64,000 nucleotides of DNA from JBEKHT01 sp049516595 (lineage in GTDB: Bacteria > Chloroflexota > Anaerolineae > Anaerolineales > RBG-16-64-43). Below the pieces are notes generated by a model. It saw only the letters and a program-made list of their open reading frames with translations, was not told the origin of the DNA and did no database searches. The DNA lies in contig JBEKSY010000007.1 in NCBI GenBank assembly GCA_049516595.1, positions 62,001 through 126,000 of the forward strand, written 5' to 3'. The position numbers were made by a program, and so were the translations under genes. The stretch's first letter is position 1, and each line of letters opens with the position of its first letter. Positions 1 to 8,737 of the stretch are shown here, piece by piece.

Positions 1-405
1 GTCCAACGCCTGATCCGGGAGAACATCTGGCCGCGCGACCTGGGCTCGACCTCGCTCAAGCTCCGCAATGACTCGAGGATCACGGGACTGGGACGCATCT
101 TGCGCGCCCTCAGCCTGGATGAGCTGCCACAGTTTATCAATGTTCTGCGCGGGGAGATGAGCATCGTCGGGCCACGGCCACCATTGCCGTACGAGTTTGA
201 TCTGTATGACGACTGGGCAAAGCATCGCCTTGATGTTCTGCCAGGCATCACGGGTCTGTGGCAGGTCACGGCCCGCAACCAGGTCTCATTTGAGGAGATG
301 GTGCGGATTGACCTTGCGTATGTCCGCAAGATGAGCCCTGGACTGGACTTGAGAATCATCGTCCTGACCCCACTCGAGATGTTGCGGGGAAGAGGAGGAG
401 GCTGA
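1..405 (+). CDS. Priming sugar-phosphate transferase, C-terminal part (5-prime truncated)
   Basis: The frame is open from base 1, so the gene begins outside the window; 134 C-terminal residues are visible. They match the catalytic end of the bacterial sugar transferase family (WcaJ/WbaP/PglC type), which moves a sugar phosphate from a nucleotide sugar to undecaprenyl phosphate at the membrane. Visible motifs are DELPQ followed by SIVGPRP, then a PGITGLWQV segment and a closing YVRKMS...D region, all typical of this fold. Its TGA stop overlaps the ATG of the next gene (TGATG), so the two are translationally coupled. It opens a long same-strand glycan cluster that contains two further domains of the same family. 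The sugar substrate cannot be told. Confidence 0.9.
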   Translation, partial: VQRLIRENIWPRDLGSTSLKLRNDSRITGLGRILRALSLDELPQFINVLRGEMSIVGPRPPLPYEFDLYDDWAKHRLDVLPGITGLWQVTARNQVSFEEMVRIDLAYVRKMSPGLDLRIIVLTPLEMLRGRGGG

Positions 406-1481
406 TGACATCTGAAATCGCTGCCGACCAAGGCGTGCTCGTCAAATCGCATACGGCCCCGGACAGGGAGGCACGGATCGGAGTGATAGGGTGCGGGTAC
501 TGGGGCCCGAAGCTGGCGAGGAATTTCAAGGCGCTCCAGGGTGCAAGCCTCGAAATGCTCTCCGACCTGCGAGCGGACCGCCTGGAGGAGATGAGGGAGC
601 TCTATCCGGGGGCGGCCATCACCCTGGACTGCCGCGATCTGATCAAGGCTGACCTGGACGCCGTGGCCATCGCCACACCTGTCCAGGCCCACTATGTGCT
701 CGCGAAAGCTGCGCTTGAGGCGGGGAAGCACGTCCTGGTGGAGAAACCAATCACCAGGCGGGCCGACCGGGCGCGGGAACTCGTTGATCTCGCAGCATCG
801 CGCGGGCTTACCCTCATGGTTGGGCACACCTTTGTCTACAACCCGGCAGTCGAGGCTGTCCGCGAGATCATTCAATCCGGCGAGCTCGGGACCATCTTCT
901 ACCTGAATTCCACCCGGGTCAACCTGGGCCTGCTTCAACCGGATATTAACGTGATGTGGGATCTCGCTCCCCACGATTTGTCGATCCTGAGTTTTGTCTT
1001 GGACGGATACCCGGTGAGCGTGAGTGCGCGGGGGGCGGTTTATGTGAACACCTCCGGACGCCTGCCGGAGGTCGCCTATCTGGTCCTCAGGTTTGAGAAC
1101 GGCGTGACGGCCAGTCTCCGCTTGAGCTGGCTCGATCCTCTCAAGGTCCGCAGTCTGATCGTTGTGGGCAGCAAGAAGATGTTGGTCTACGACGACCTGG
1201 CGGAAAACAAGGTCATCGTCTACGACCGGGGAGTTGATGTCCCGCCCTACTCCGTCACCGAAGAGGAGTTCCGCGCTTCCTATCGCCATGGCGAGGAGAC
1301 CATTGTGCCGCTGACCTGGGTCGAGCCGCTGCGGGCCCAGTGCGCTCACTTCCTGGAATGCATTCGGACAGGAAAGGAGCCGCGCAGCGGGGGACTGGCG
1401 GGGCTGAGGGTCGTTCAGATCCTTGAAACGGCGCAGCGCTCACTGATGAACGGCGGTGTTGAGCTCGGGATCGAGTACTAG
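405..1481 (+). CDS. Gfo/Idh/MocA family sugar dehydrogenase
   Basis: A 358-residue NAD(P)-dependent oxidoreductase. The Rossmann nucleotide-binding motif GCGYWG is at residues 29-34 and the family EKP motif at 113-115; the C-terminal half has the usual alpha/beta substrate domain. The length is typical. The start is well supported: an AGGAGGAGG stretch ends a few bases before an ATG that overlaps the previous stop. Next to a DegT-type aminotransferase, it resembles the WbpB/WlbA step, oxidation at C3 of a UDP-sugar before amination. That substrate is an inference from gene order, not from residues. Confidence 0.88.
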   Translation: MTSEIAADQGVLVKSHTAPDREARIGVIGCGYWGPKLARNFKALQGASLEMLSDLRADRLEEMRELYPGAAITLDCRDLIKADLDAVAIATPVQAHYVLAKAALEAGKHVLVEKPITRRADRARELVDLAASRGLTLMVGHTFVYNPAVEAVREIIQSGELGTIFYLNSTRVNLGLLQPDINVMWDLAPHDLSILSFVLDGYPVSVSARGAVYVNTSGRLPEVAYLVLRFENGVTASLRLSWLDPLKVRSLIVVGSKKMLVYDDLAENKVIVYDRGVDVPPYSVTEEEFRASYRHGEETIVPLTWVEPLRAQCAHFLECIRTGKEPRSGGLAGLRVVQILETAQRSLMNGGVELGIEY

Positions 1482-1583
1482 GTGTGGCCCGGCGGAGCCT
1501 AAGGGCCTCATCTTCATGGTTGGCTCACTGTCTGGCCCCCAATTCCCCGTGAGCGCCGAAGTATGTTTGGCTTAGGAGAGAGG

Positions 1584-2768
1584 ATGACAACCCAAGTCCA
1601 GTTCGTCGACTTGCGCGCCCAGCATGAGGAGATCCGCGCCGAGATCGAGGCGGAGTTCGCGGAAATCATCGATCGTTCGAGTTTCATCGGCGGGAGTGTC
1701 GTCGCTAGCTTTGAGAGGGAGTTTGCCTCCTATCTCGGCGTGAGCGAGGTAGTTGGCGTCGCGAACGGAACCGACGCCTTGTGGCTGGCGCTGACCGCAC
1801 TTGGGATCGGAAAAGGGGACGGGGTGGTCACGGTTCCGAATACTTTCATCGCCACGGTGGAAGCCATTACACGAACCGGAGCTCAACCCATCTTTGTGGA
1901 CGTCGATCTCGATACGGCGACCATGGATCTGGCGGCGCTTCGCAGAATGCTGGAGGGGGATTGCCGGCGAGAAGACAATGGGGGCGTCGTGCACTTGAAA
2001 ACAGGCCTGCACGTGGCTGCTGCTCTTCCAGTTCACCTGTACGGCCTTCCGGTGGACATTGAAACACTCTCGGACATTGCCTCCCGGTTTGGAATCTCTG
2101 TGGTTGAGGACGCATGCCAGGCGCATGGGGCGGAGTATCGGGTTGGTGGGCAGTGGAAACGCGCCGGATCCACCGGGGCAGCTGCTGGCTTCAGTTTCTA
2201 TCCCGCCAAGAACCTCGGGGCGATGGGGGATGGAGGAGCCGTCGCCACGAATGATGCGGAGCTGGCAGCCAAGATCCGTCATCTCCGTGACCATGGTCAA
2301 AGCGAACGCTACATCCACGTCACCGCGAATGGCTGGAACTCGCGACTGGACTCCCTTCAGGCGGCGGTTCTCAGGGTGAAGCTGGCCAGACTGGAGCGCT
2401 GGAATGCGAAAAGGCGGGAAGCTGCGGCACAGTATCGGGATGCCTTGTCCGGACTACCTCTCAAGTTGCCCGTCGAGCCCCAATATGCCCGGCATGTCTA
2501 CCACCTCTTTGTTGCCCGGTCGGAAGCCCGTGACAGGCTGCGCGAAGGGCTCTCGGCCAAAGGAATCGGAACAGGGTTGCACTATCCAATTCCCCTTCAC
2601 CTTCAGCAGGCCTACCGGCACCTCGGACTTGGACCAGGCAGCTTTCCGAACGCCGAGAGATCCGCAGCCACGGGGTTATCGCTCCCCATGCACCAAAGCT
2701 TGACCCGCGCCCAAATCGACCAGGTTGCGGCGGCATGCAGAGAAATACTGGTGGTGGCACCCTCCTAA
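1584..2768 (+). CDS. DegT/DnrJ/EryC1/StrS-type PLP sugar aminotransferase
   Basis: A 394-residue fold-type I aminotransferase for nucleotide-linked keto sugars. It begins with the family motif FVDLRAQ, has GTDALWLAL for cofactor phosphate contact, EDACQAHGA for the ring-stacking Asp region, and SFYPAKNLGAMGDGG, where K209 should form the Schiff base with PLP. An upstream ATG at 1563 is in frame, but ATG 1584 is preceded by AGGAGAGAGG at ideal spacing and gives the normal N terminus. With the preceding dehydrogenase it probably makes an amino sugar (WbpE-like role) for the glycan assembled by this cluster. Confidence 0.9.
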   Translation: MTTQVQFVDLRAQHEEIRAEIEAEFAEIIDRSSFIGGSVVASFEREFASYLGVSEVVGVANGTDALWLALTALGIGKGDGVVTVPNTFIATVEAITRTGAQPIFVDVDLDTATMDLAALRRMLEGDCRREDNGGVVHLKTGLHVAAALPVHLYGLPVDIETLSDIASRFGISVVEDACQAHGAEYRVGGQWKRAGSTGAAAGFSFYPAKNLGAMGDGGAVATNDAELAAKIRHLRDHGQSERYIHVTANGWNSRLDSLQAAVLRVKLARLERWNAKRREAAAQYRDALSGLPLKLPVEPQYARHVYHLFVARSEARDRLREGLSAKGIGTGLHYPIPLHLQQAYRHLGLGPGSFPNAERSAATGLSLPMHQSLTRAQIDQVAAACREILVVAPS

Positions 2769-2805
2769 GTGCGGACACTGCTTCCGGCACCTCGCATTCG
2801 GCCCG

Positions 2806-4176
2806 ATGAATTACGCCCGGGGACCTGACGAGATAAGCTCGACTCGGCGCCTCGCCCAATGGGTGATGAGGTTCGAATGGTTGTGGATCCTCCTCATCGC
2901 ACCATTCCTGCTGTTCCCCGGGTCGATGCGGTTCCTGGCACTGCTGGCCGTGCCCATCCTGTGGTTCGGCCGCAAGGTCGCCTGGGGCCGGTTCGTTGAC
3001 CGCACCCCGCTTGATGCTCCGCTCGTACTGCTCATGCTCATGGTGCTGGTGAGCCTGTATGCCACGTTCGACATTGCATACAGTCTTCCCAAAGTCACCG
3101 GGGTGATCCTCGGCGTCGCGGTGTACTACGTGGTTATCGCTTTTGCCCGGGATCGGAAGACCTGGACGCTCATGGTCGCTGCGTTCCTGCTCGCGGCTCT
3201 GGGGGTGGCTGGAGCGGGGCTCCTGGGGACGCAGTGGATCCACAAGTTCGCGTTGTTCGATCCGATCCTTGCACGCCTCCCGGCGCGTATCACGGGCCTG
3301 TCCGGTGCGGCCGAGGGGTTCCAACCGAACGAGGTGGCGGGTGCACTACTGTGGGCGACTCCCCTCGCGTGCGCCCTCGCGGCGGTTGCCGTTTTCGCGG
3401 CTGGGACGATTGGCCGTTCTCTCGGCCGGGCTCGTCAGGTGATTCTCCTGGTTGCGACCGTCGTCGGTTCTGTCTTTCTGGTCGGGGTCCTGGTGCTCAC
3501 CCAGTCACGGGGCGGCTGGATTGCGGCCGGGCTGATCCTCCCCCTCACTCTTCTAGTCTTGCTTCAGGGAAGACTCCGCTGGATCATCCTGATCATGGGA
3601 GTGATAGCCCTGATTGCCGCAGCTGTGTGGATTGGGCTTGCCCACCCCCATGTGCTTGATCCAGTGATCGTTGGGCCCGAAGTGGATCCAGGCCGGGGGA
3701 CCTCCCTTGAGAATCTCTCGGTCCGATTCGAGATCTGGTCTCGAGCGATCTACGGAATAGAGGACTTCCCATTGACGGGCATGGGGATGAATGCCTTCCG
3801 CAGAGTCGTCCCAATCCTCTACCCGCTCTTCTCGATCGGTCCCGAGGTCGACATCGCGCATGCGCACAACGAGTTTCTGCAGGCAGGGGTTGACCTCGGC
3901 ATCCCCGGCCTAATTGCATTCCTGTCGATCCACCTCACGGCCTTCTCCATGCTGGCCTCGACCTGGCGCAGGCGAGGCCTTCTCCCTTTCCCCGAGCCAA
4001 TTATCCGGGCGCTCCTCCTCGGACTGGGCGCCGGGCTCGCTGCCCACCTGCTCTTTGGGGTCACGGACGCGGTTGCGCTGGGGGCTAAGCCGGGCGTTTT
4101 GTGGTGGATACTGCTGGGCTTGATCGCCAGCCTGTACCGCCGTATCCCTCAGACTGCGACCCAGATGGGGATATGA
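2806..4176 (+). CDS. O-antigen ligase/polymerase-like membrane protein
   Basis: A polytopic membrane protein (about 456 residues) with many hydrophobic segments and one long periplasmic-type loop in the second half. The loop and its flanks contain TQSRGGW, RFEIWSRAI and HAHNEFLQ, the residue pattern of the O-antigen ligase (Wzy/WaaL) family. It would polymerise or transfer lipid-linked glycan outside the membrane. The frame is open upstream to 2725, inside the previous gene. ATG 2806 removes that overlap and a Cys/His-rich non-family N terminus, but no strong SD decides the start. Ligase and polymerase cannot be distinguished by sequence alone. Confidence 0.82.
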   Translation: MNYARGPDEISSTRRLAQWVMRFEWLWILLIAPFLLFPGSMRFLALLAVPILWFGRKVAWGRFVDRTPLDAPLVLLMLMVLVSLYATFDIAYSLPKVTGVILGVAVYYVVIAFARDRKTWTLMVAAFLLAALGVAGAGLLGTQWIHKFALFDPILARLPARITGLSGAAEGFQPNEVAGALLWATPLACALAAVAVFAAGTIGRSLGRARQVILLVATVVGSVFLVGVLVLTQSRGGWIAAGLILPLTLLVLLQGRLRWIILIMGVIALIAAAVWIGLAHPHVLDPVIVGPEVDPGRGTSLENLSVRFEIWSRAIYGIEDFPLTGMGMNAFRRVVPILYPLFSIGPEVDIAHAHNEFLQAGVDLGIPGLIAFLSIHLTAFSMLASTWRRRGLLPFPEPIIRALLLGLGAGLAAHLLFGVTDAVALGAKPGVLWWILLGLIASLYRRIPQTATQMGI

Positions 4177-4328
4177 AAACAACGAATTCTCCAACGAGAG
4201 GGCATTTTCCTGCGAGCCACATGACAGGAAGTGCTTCTCGCGCATTCCTTGTTTTCCCGAAGGTGAGTGAACTCGTGGCCAAGACCCGTCGAGCCGGTTC
4301 TCGCGACTAGAGAAAGAGGATTCAATCC

Positions 4329-5972
4329 ATGGAACTCAAACAGTATGCCTCTGTGGTTCTGCGCTGGTGGTGGCTTATCCTCCTGGGTACGGTACTCGCG
4401 GGTGCCGCGGCATTCTTTATCAGCCGTATCCAGACCTCGGTTTACGAAGCCACGACAACCTTGATGGTCAACCAAGCGTCCAATTCCACGGCAACGGACT
4501 ACACCGCGATTCTCACCAGCGAGCAACTGGCGCAAACATACAGCCAGATGCTCACCGAACGCCCGGTGTTGGAGAAAACCATCGCGGAGTTGAATCTGGA
4601 CGACCGCCCAGAGGATTTGGCGAAGGCCATCTCCGTGAAACTGGTGCCCAGCACTCAGCTCATCACCGTAAGCGCAGACTACACAAATCCCGCCATGGCA
4701 GCTCAAATCGCCAACACACTGGTCAAGGTTTTCTCAGAGCAAAATGCGACCCTGCAGACCAGTCGCTACGCGGCTTCAATAGACAGCCTCTCCAAGGAGA
4801 TGGACCAGCTGCGCCAGCAGATCGACAGCACGAATGCCGCGATCGCGGCGCTGGGATCGCCAACTGACGCGCAAGGAACCGCTCGGCTCGCGCAGCTACA
4901 GAATGATCTGGCTCAATACCAAGGATCGTACGCGAGCCTCCTGCAAAGCTACGAGACCATCCGGGTGGCGGAGGCTCAGTCCACTTCCAATGTGGTGCAG
5001 GTCGAGCCGGCCGTGCCGCCGGAGAAGCCAGTGCGGCCGCGTACCCTCCTCAATACGCTGCTCGCAGCCGTGCTTGGTGTGATGCTGACCTTGGGCGCGG
5101 TTTTCTTGATTGAATACCTGGACGACTCGCTCAAAACGCCGGAGGACGCGCAGCGAAGGCTCGACCTGCCCGTCCTGGGCTCGATCGCGCATATCGGCCG
5201 ATCACACAAAGTGGGGCTCTACGTCGCGGAGCACCCACGCGCGCCGATCTCAGAAGCTTTTCGGAGCTTGCGCACCAATATCCAGTTCGCCTCGGTCGAT
5301 CACCCCGTGCGCATCCTGGTAGTTAGCAGCGCGGGGCCCGAGGAGGGGAAATCCACTGTGGCAGCAAACCTGGCGGTCGTGATGGCCCAGGGCGACAAGA
5401 GGGTGATCCTGGTCGACGCCGACTTGCGGCGCCCCAGCCTCCATGAGCTGCTCGGGCTCCCCAACCGTTTGGGACTTTCGGATCTCTTTCTGCGGGTGGA
5501 CGTTACGCTCGAACGGGCGTTGCAGTCCGGTGGAACCCCCAACCTAAGGGTGCTGACAAGCGGCAAGCTGCCTCCTAACCCAGCTGAGCTCATGGGTTCG
5601 GAGCGGATGGCAAAGTTGCTCTCAGAAATGAGGGCCGAGGCGGACCTTGTGATCATGGACGCTCCGCCTGCCCTGGTCGTCACCGACGCCGCGCTCCTAG
5701 GGGCTCGCTCTGATGGCTTGCTCCTCGTGGTCCAGCCAGGCAAGACCAGGCAAGACGCGGCCACATCGGCGGTCGAGAGCCTGAAACGAACCGGAACCAA
5801 GGTGATCGGGGTCGTCTTCAACAACGTGCCCATCAAGCACAACCGGTACTACACCGATTACCGCTACGCCTCCTACTACCAATCCAAGAAGGAGGAAGGG
5901 CCGGAAGAGAGAAACGTAAGCGCAGGGGTGCCCTCGCCCACGGTTTCAGATCCCCCCACGGCTCCGCATTGA
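4329..5972 (+). CDS. Polysaccharide chain-length regulator fused to BY-type tyrosine autokinase
   Basis: A 547-residue Wzc-like protein. It has an N-terminal Wzz domain with a first membrane segment near residues 15-35, a coiled-coil periplasmic-type part, a second membrane segment near 240-260, then a cytoplasmic kinase domain. The kinase has Walker A SSAGPEEGKST near residue 333, Walker A-prime VILVDADLRRP and Walker B VIMDAPP. The tail carries the tyrosine cluster that BY-kinases autophosphorylate (RYYTDYRYASYY, about residues 504-515). An AAGAGG element precedes ATG 4329. It would set chain length and control export through phosphorylation. The low-molecular-weight phosphatase at 12243 is the likely partner. 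No OPX/Wza outer-membrane gene is seen. Confidence 0.92.
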   Translation: MELKQYASVVLRWWWLILLGTVLAGAAAFFISRIQTSVYEATTTLMVNQASNSTATDYTAILTSEQLAQTYSQMLTERPVLEKTIAELNLDDRPEDLAKAISVKLVPSTQLITVSADYTNPAMAAQIANTLVKVFSEQNATLQTSRYAASIDSLSKEMDQLRQQIDSTNAAIAALGSPTDAQGTARLAQLQNDLAQYQGSYASLLQSYETIRVAEAQSTSNVVQVEPAVPPEKPVRPRTLLNTLLAAVLGVMLTLGAVFLIEYLDDSLKTPEDAQRRLDLPVLGSIAHIGRSHKVGLYVAEHPRAPISEAFRSLRTNIQFASVDHPVRILVVSSAGPEEGKSTVAANLAVVMAQGDKRVILVDADLRRPSLHELLGLPNRLGLSDLFLRVDVTLERALQSGGTPNLRVLTSGKLPPNPAELMGSERMAKLLSEMRAEADLVIMDAPPALVVTDAALLGARSDGLLLVVQPGKTRQDAATSAVESLKRTGTKVIGVVFNNVPIKHNRYYTDYRYASYYQSKKEEGPEERNVSAGVPSPTVSDPPTAPH

Positions 5973-6012
5973 AATCGGGAATGTTCCATCCTGCGGAAAG
6001 AGGTAATACGTC

Positions 6013-7044
6013 GTGACCTCCAGGTTGGGCCAGGCATGGTCAGAAGAGAACGGGGCCGGCTTACATCTCTCCGAGCGCATCCTGCTCACAGGAGGGTTGG
6101 GCTTCATCGGTTCGCACGTCCTGCAGGCGTATCATGCGGCCGGATATCACGTCGCCGTCTTGGATGACGCCTCACGCGGCGATGTAGGTAACCGGCCGGC
6201 CGGCGTCCCCTTCTACCATGTGGATGTCCATGACCTCGAGGCCGTTAGGAATGTGTTCCTCCGTGAACGCCCGAGTGTTGTGAACCATCATGCCGCACTG
6301 GTGAGCGTCCGTGAGTCCCACCTCGACGCTCCCAGGTACTGGCAGGTCAATGCGGCGGGCACGGCCAACATCCTCCGCGCCTCGATCGAGGCCGGGGTGC
6401 GCAAGTTCATCCTGGCTTCCAGCGGCGGAGCCGTGTATGGGAACGCGCTAAGCCTTCCGGTGAGTGAGGACCATCCCCTGCAGCCTCTTTCGCCGTATGG
6501 GGAGAGCAAGGTCGAGGCGGAGCGACTCCTCACCAGCCTGGACGGCCGCCTCGAGGTTCTGATCCTGCGCTACGGCAACGTGTACGGCCCCGGCCAGGAT
6601 CCCGAGGGCGGCAACGGGGTAGTGGCGATCTTCGCGCGCGATCTCCTCACTGGCAAGGCGCCGGTCCTTTACGGCGAGGGTGCCCAGCTGCGGGACTTCG
6701 TCTATGTTGACGACGCGGTCGAGGCCAACCAGATCGGCCTTAGGGCCGGCGTGACAGGGACATACAACATCGCCACCTCCAAAGGCCTGCGCATTCGCAA
6801 CGTGTACGACCTGATCCAGGAGAGTCTGGGAGTGCAAGCGCGGCCTCTGCTTCTGCCCGCCAATGAGTTTGAGGTCCGTGAGAACGTGCTCGACGTGAGT
6901 CACGCCCTGGCAGGGCTGGGCTGGGCACCCAGGACTTCCTTTGAGGAGGGACTGGAGAAGACCCTCGCCTGGGTCAGGAAGCTGGTTGAGAGACGGGCAG
7001 TCGAGGGAAGTGGATCTGCGGTCTCGTCCCCGAGGCTGCCGTGA
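6013..7044 (+). CDS. NAD-dependent nucleotide-sugar epimerase/dehydratase (extended SDR)
   Basis: A 343-residue extended short-chain dehydrogenase like UDP-glucose 4-epimerase. The NAD-binding GGLGFIGSH is at residues 27-35, the catalytic Ser lies in SSGGAVYG (about 136-143), and the Y162-x3-K166 pair is in PYGESK. The closing part shows the sugar-nucleotide pattern GxGxQxRDFVYVDD. GTG 6013 is preceded by AGAGG; the first 20 residues are an extension before the Rossmann strand, so a later start is possible. It probably supplies an epimerised UDP-sugar to the glycan cluster. Confidence 0.88.
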   Translation: MTSRLGQAWSEENGAGLHLSERILLTGGLGFIGSHVLQAYHAAGYHVAVLDDASRGDVGNRPAGVPFYHVDVHDLEAVRNVFLRERPSVVNHHAALVSVRESHLDAPRYWQVNAAGTANILRASIEAGVRKFILASSGGAVYGNALSLPVSEDHPLQPLSPYGESKVEAERLLTSLDGRLEVLILRYGNVYGPGQDPEGGNGVVAIFARDLLTGKAPVLYGEGAQLRDFVYVDDAVEANQIGLRAGVTGTYNIATSKGLRIRNVYDLIQESLGVQARPLLLPANEFEVRENVLDVSHALAGLGWAPRTSFEEGLEKTLAWVRKLVERRAVEGSGSAVSSPRLP

Positions 7045-7062
7045 CTGTCGGGTGTTGGGACG

Positions 7063-7078
7063 GCCCCCTGACGGGGGC
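7063..7078 (+). terminator. GC hairpin without U tract
   Basis: A perfect 6-bp stem GCCCCC/GGGGGC with a TGAC loop, 18 bp after the epimerase stop. No T run follows, so it is at best a weak or factor-assisted terminator separating the epimerase from the next gene. Confidence 0.25.
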
Positions 7079-7141
7079 GCCCCACCACAGACCCCGTGTG
7101 TGTCGTCTGCAGTCTGCTGAAATTTCTCCTCTCCCTCAGCG

Positions 7142-8728
7142 ATGATTTCGGTCGTTATCCCAGCACGCAACCGTGAAACAACTATCGCAGAATGCCTGAC
7201 CGCGGTCCTGCACCAGGAAGGGCTGCCCTATCCCTTCGAGGTCATCGTGGTTGATGACGGCTCGACCGATCGAACGGCCGAGATCGCCGAGCAGTTCCCC
7301 GTGCATCTCCTGCGTCAGAAAGGGGCAGGACCCGCCGCGGCAAGGAATGCGGGCGCTGCGACGGCCAGTGATGAAATTATCGCCTTTACCGACTCAGATT
7401 GCGCCCCCGACGGCAAGTGGCTCGCCGAGCTCACCCGGCCATTCCAGGATCCGGCGGTCGTGGGGAGCAAGGGCACCTACCGCACTCACCAGCGAAATGT
7501 CGTCGCCCGATTCGTGCAGCTCGAGTACCAGTCCAAGTATGACCGCATGCGGAAGCGGACGCAGATTGACTTCATCGACACCTACTGCGCGGCCTACCGC
7601 CGGGCGGCTTTCCTGGAGAATGGCGGGTTTGACACGGCCTTCCCGGTCCCCTCTGTCGAGGACCAGGAATTTTCCTTTCGCCTTTCGCGCAAGGGCTACC
7701 GCCTGGTGTTCGTTCCCGATGCCGTGGTTTTTCACCGCCACGTGGAGACGGTCCTGGCATACGCCCGGCGCAAGTTCCGCATCGGCTTCGAAAAGGCCCG
7801 CATGCTCCGCTGGCTACCGGAAAGAGTCCTCGGCGACAGCCACACCCCTCTCTCGGAACGGCTGCAGATCGCACTTCTCGGATTGGCGCTGCTCTTTGGC
7901 GCGGCGGGCCTCTTGTGGCCTCCCGGTCTCTGGCTTGCCCTGGGTACACTCGTCGTCTTTCTCGTCTCCGCTCTGCCTTTCCTGGGCCTGATTGCGCGCT
8001 CGGATCCGGTCGTGCTCGTGCTGGCGCCCGTACTGCTCCTGGTCCGCGCCGCCGCGCTGGGACTTGGACTCGTCTGCGGAGCGCTCTTCGGCCGAGAGAC
8101 TTCCAGGCGAGAAAGCGGCCCCGGATTCCTCTCCTGGGCCTGCAAACGCGCCCTGGACATCCTGGGCGCGTTGATCGGCCTTGTCCTGGCTTCTCCCTTC
8201 CTCCTGTTCGCTGCGGTCGCGATCAGGCTGGACAGCCCAGGCCCGGCGCTATTTGTCCAGGAGCGAGTGGGCCAAGGCGGGCGAGTGTTCCGCATGGTGA
8301 AGCTCCGCACCATGGTGCGCGACGCGCAGGATCGGGTCCACGAGGTGCTCTCGCTCAATCCCCTTCAGGGTCCGGTTTACAAAGTGCCTAACGACCCGCG
8401 CGTCACCCGGGTCGGCCGGTTCCTGCGGCGCTCGAGCCTGGATGAGGTCCCGCAACTGTGGAATGTGCTCAAGGGCGAGATGAGCCTAGTGGGGCCTCGA
8501 CCCGAGGAATGCTGGGTGGTGGCGTGCTACAACGATCGTGAGAGGCAGCGCCTCGCGATGAAACCGGGGCTCACCGGTCCCATGCAGGTAAACGGGCGGG
8601 GCGAGCTGGACATGGAGGAACGGCTGAATCTTGAACTCGACTACATCGGCAACTACACCCTGGGGCGTGACCTCGCGATCCTCGTCCGCACCTTTCCGGC
8701 GATGATCTCCGGCAGGGGGGCGGTATAG
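7142..8728 (+). CDS. GT2 glycosyltransferase fused to priming sugar-phosphate transferase
   Basis: A 528-residue two-enzyme protein. Residues 1 to about 230 are a GT-A family 2 glycosyltransferase: VVIPARN, the UDP-binding DDGS (38-41), the DSD metal motif (84-86) and the VEDQEF acidic pair. Two or three hydrophobic segments follow (about 240-310). From about 335 comes a complete bacterial sugar transferase domain: membrane helix, FVQERVGQGG, KLRTM, DEVPQLWNVL and SLVGPRP. The frame is unbroken between the halves. ATG 7142 has no clear SD. It may load the first sugar phosphate on the lipid carrier and add the next sugar, or it may be a recent fusion. The first and third sugar transferases of the cluster are stand-alone. 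Confidence 0.9.
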   Translation: MISVVIPARNRETTIAECLTAVLHQEGLPYPFEVIVVDDGSTDRTAEIAEQFPVHLLRQKGAGPAAARNAGAATASDEIIAFTDSDCAPDGKWLAELTRPFQDPAVVGSKGTYRTHQRNVVARFVQLEYQSKYDRMRKRTQIDFIDTYCAAYRRAAFLENGGFDTAFPVPSVEDQEFSFRLSRKGYRLVFVPDAVVFHRHVETVLAYARRKFRIGFEKARMLRWLPERVLGDSHTPLSERLQIALLGLALLFGAAGLLWPPGLWLALGTLVVFLVSALPFLGLIARSDPVVLVLAPVLLLVRAAALGLGLVCGALFGRETSRRESGPGFLSWACKRALDILGALIGLVLASPFLLFAAVAIRLDSPGPALFVQERVGQGGRVFRMVKLRTMVRDAQDRVHEVLSLNPLQGPVYKVPNDPRVTRVGRFLRRSSLDEVPQLWNVLKGEMSLVGPRPEECWVVACYNDRERQRLAMKPGLTGPMQVNGRGELDMEERLNLELDYIGNYTLGRDLAILVRTFPAMISGRGAV

Positions 8729-8737
8729 CCCCGCGGC

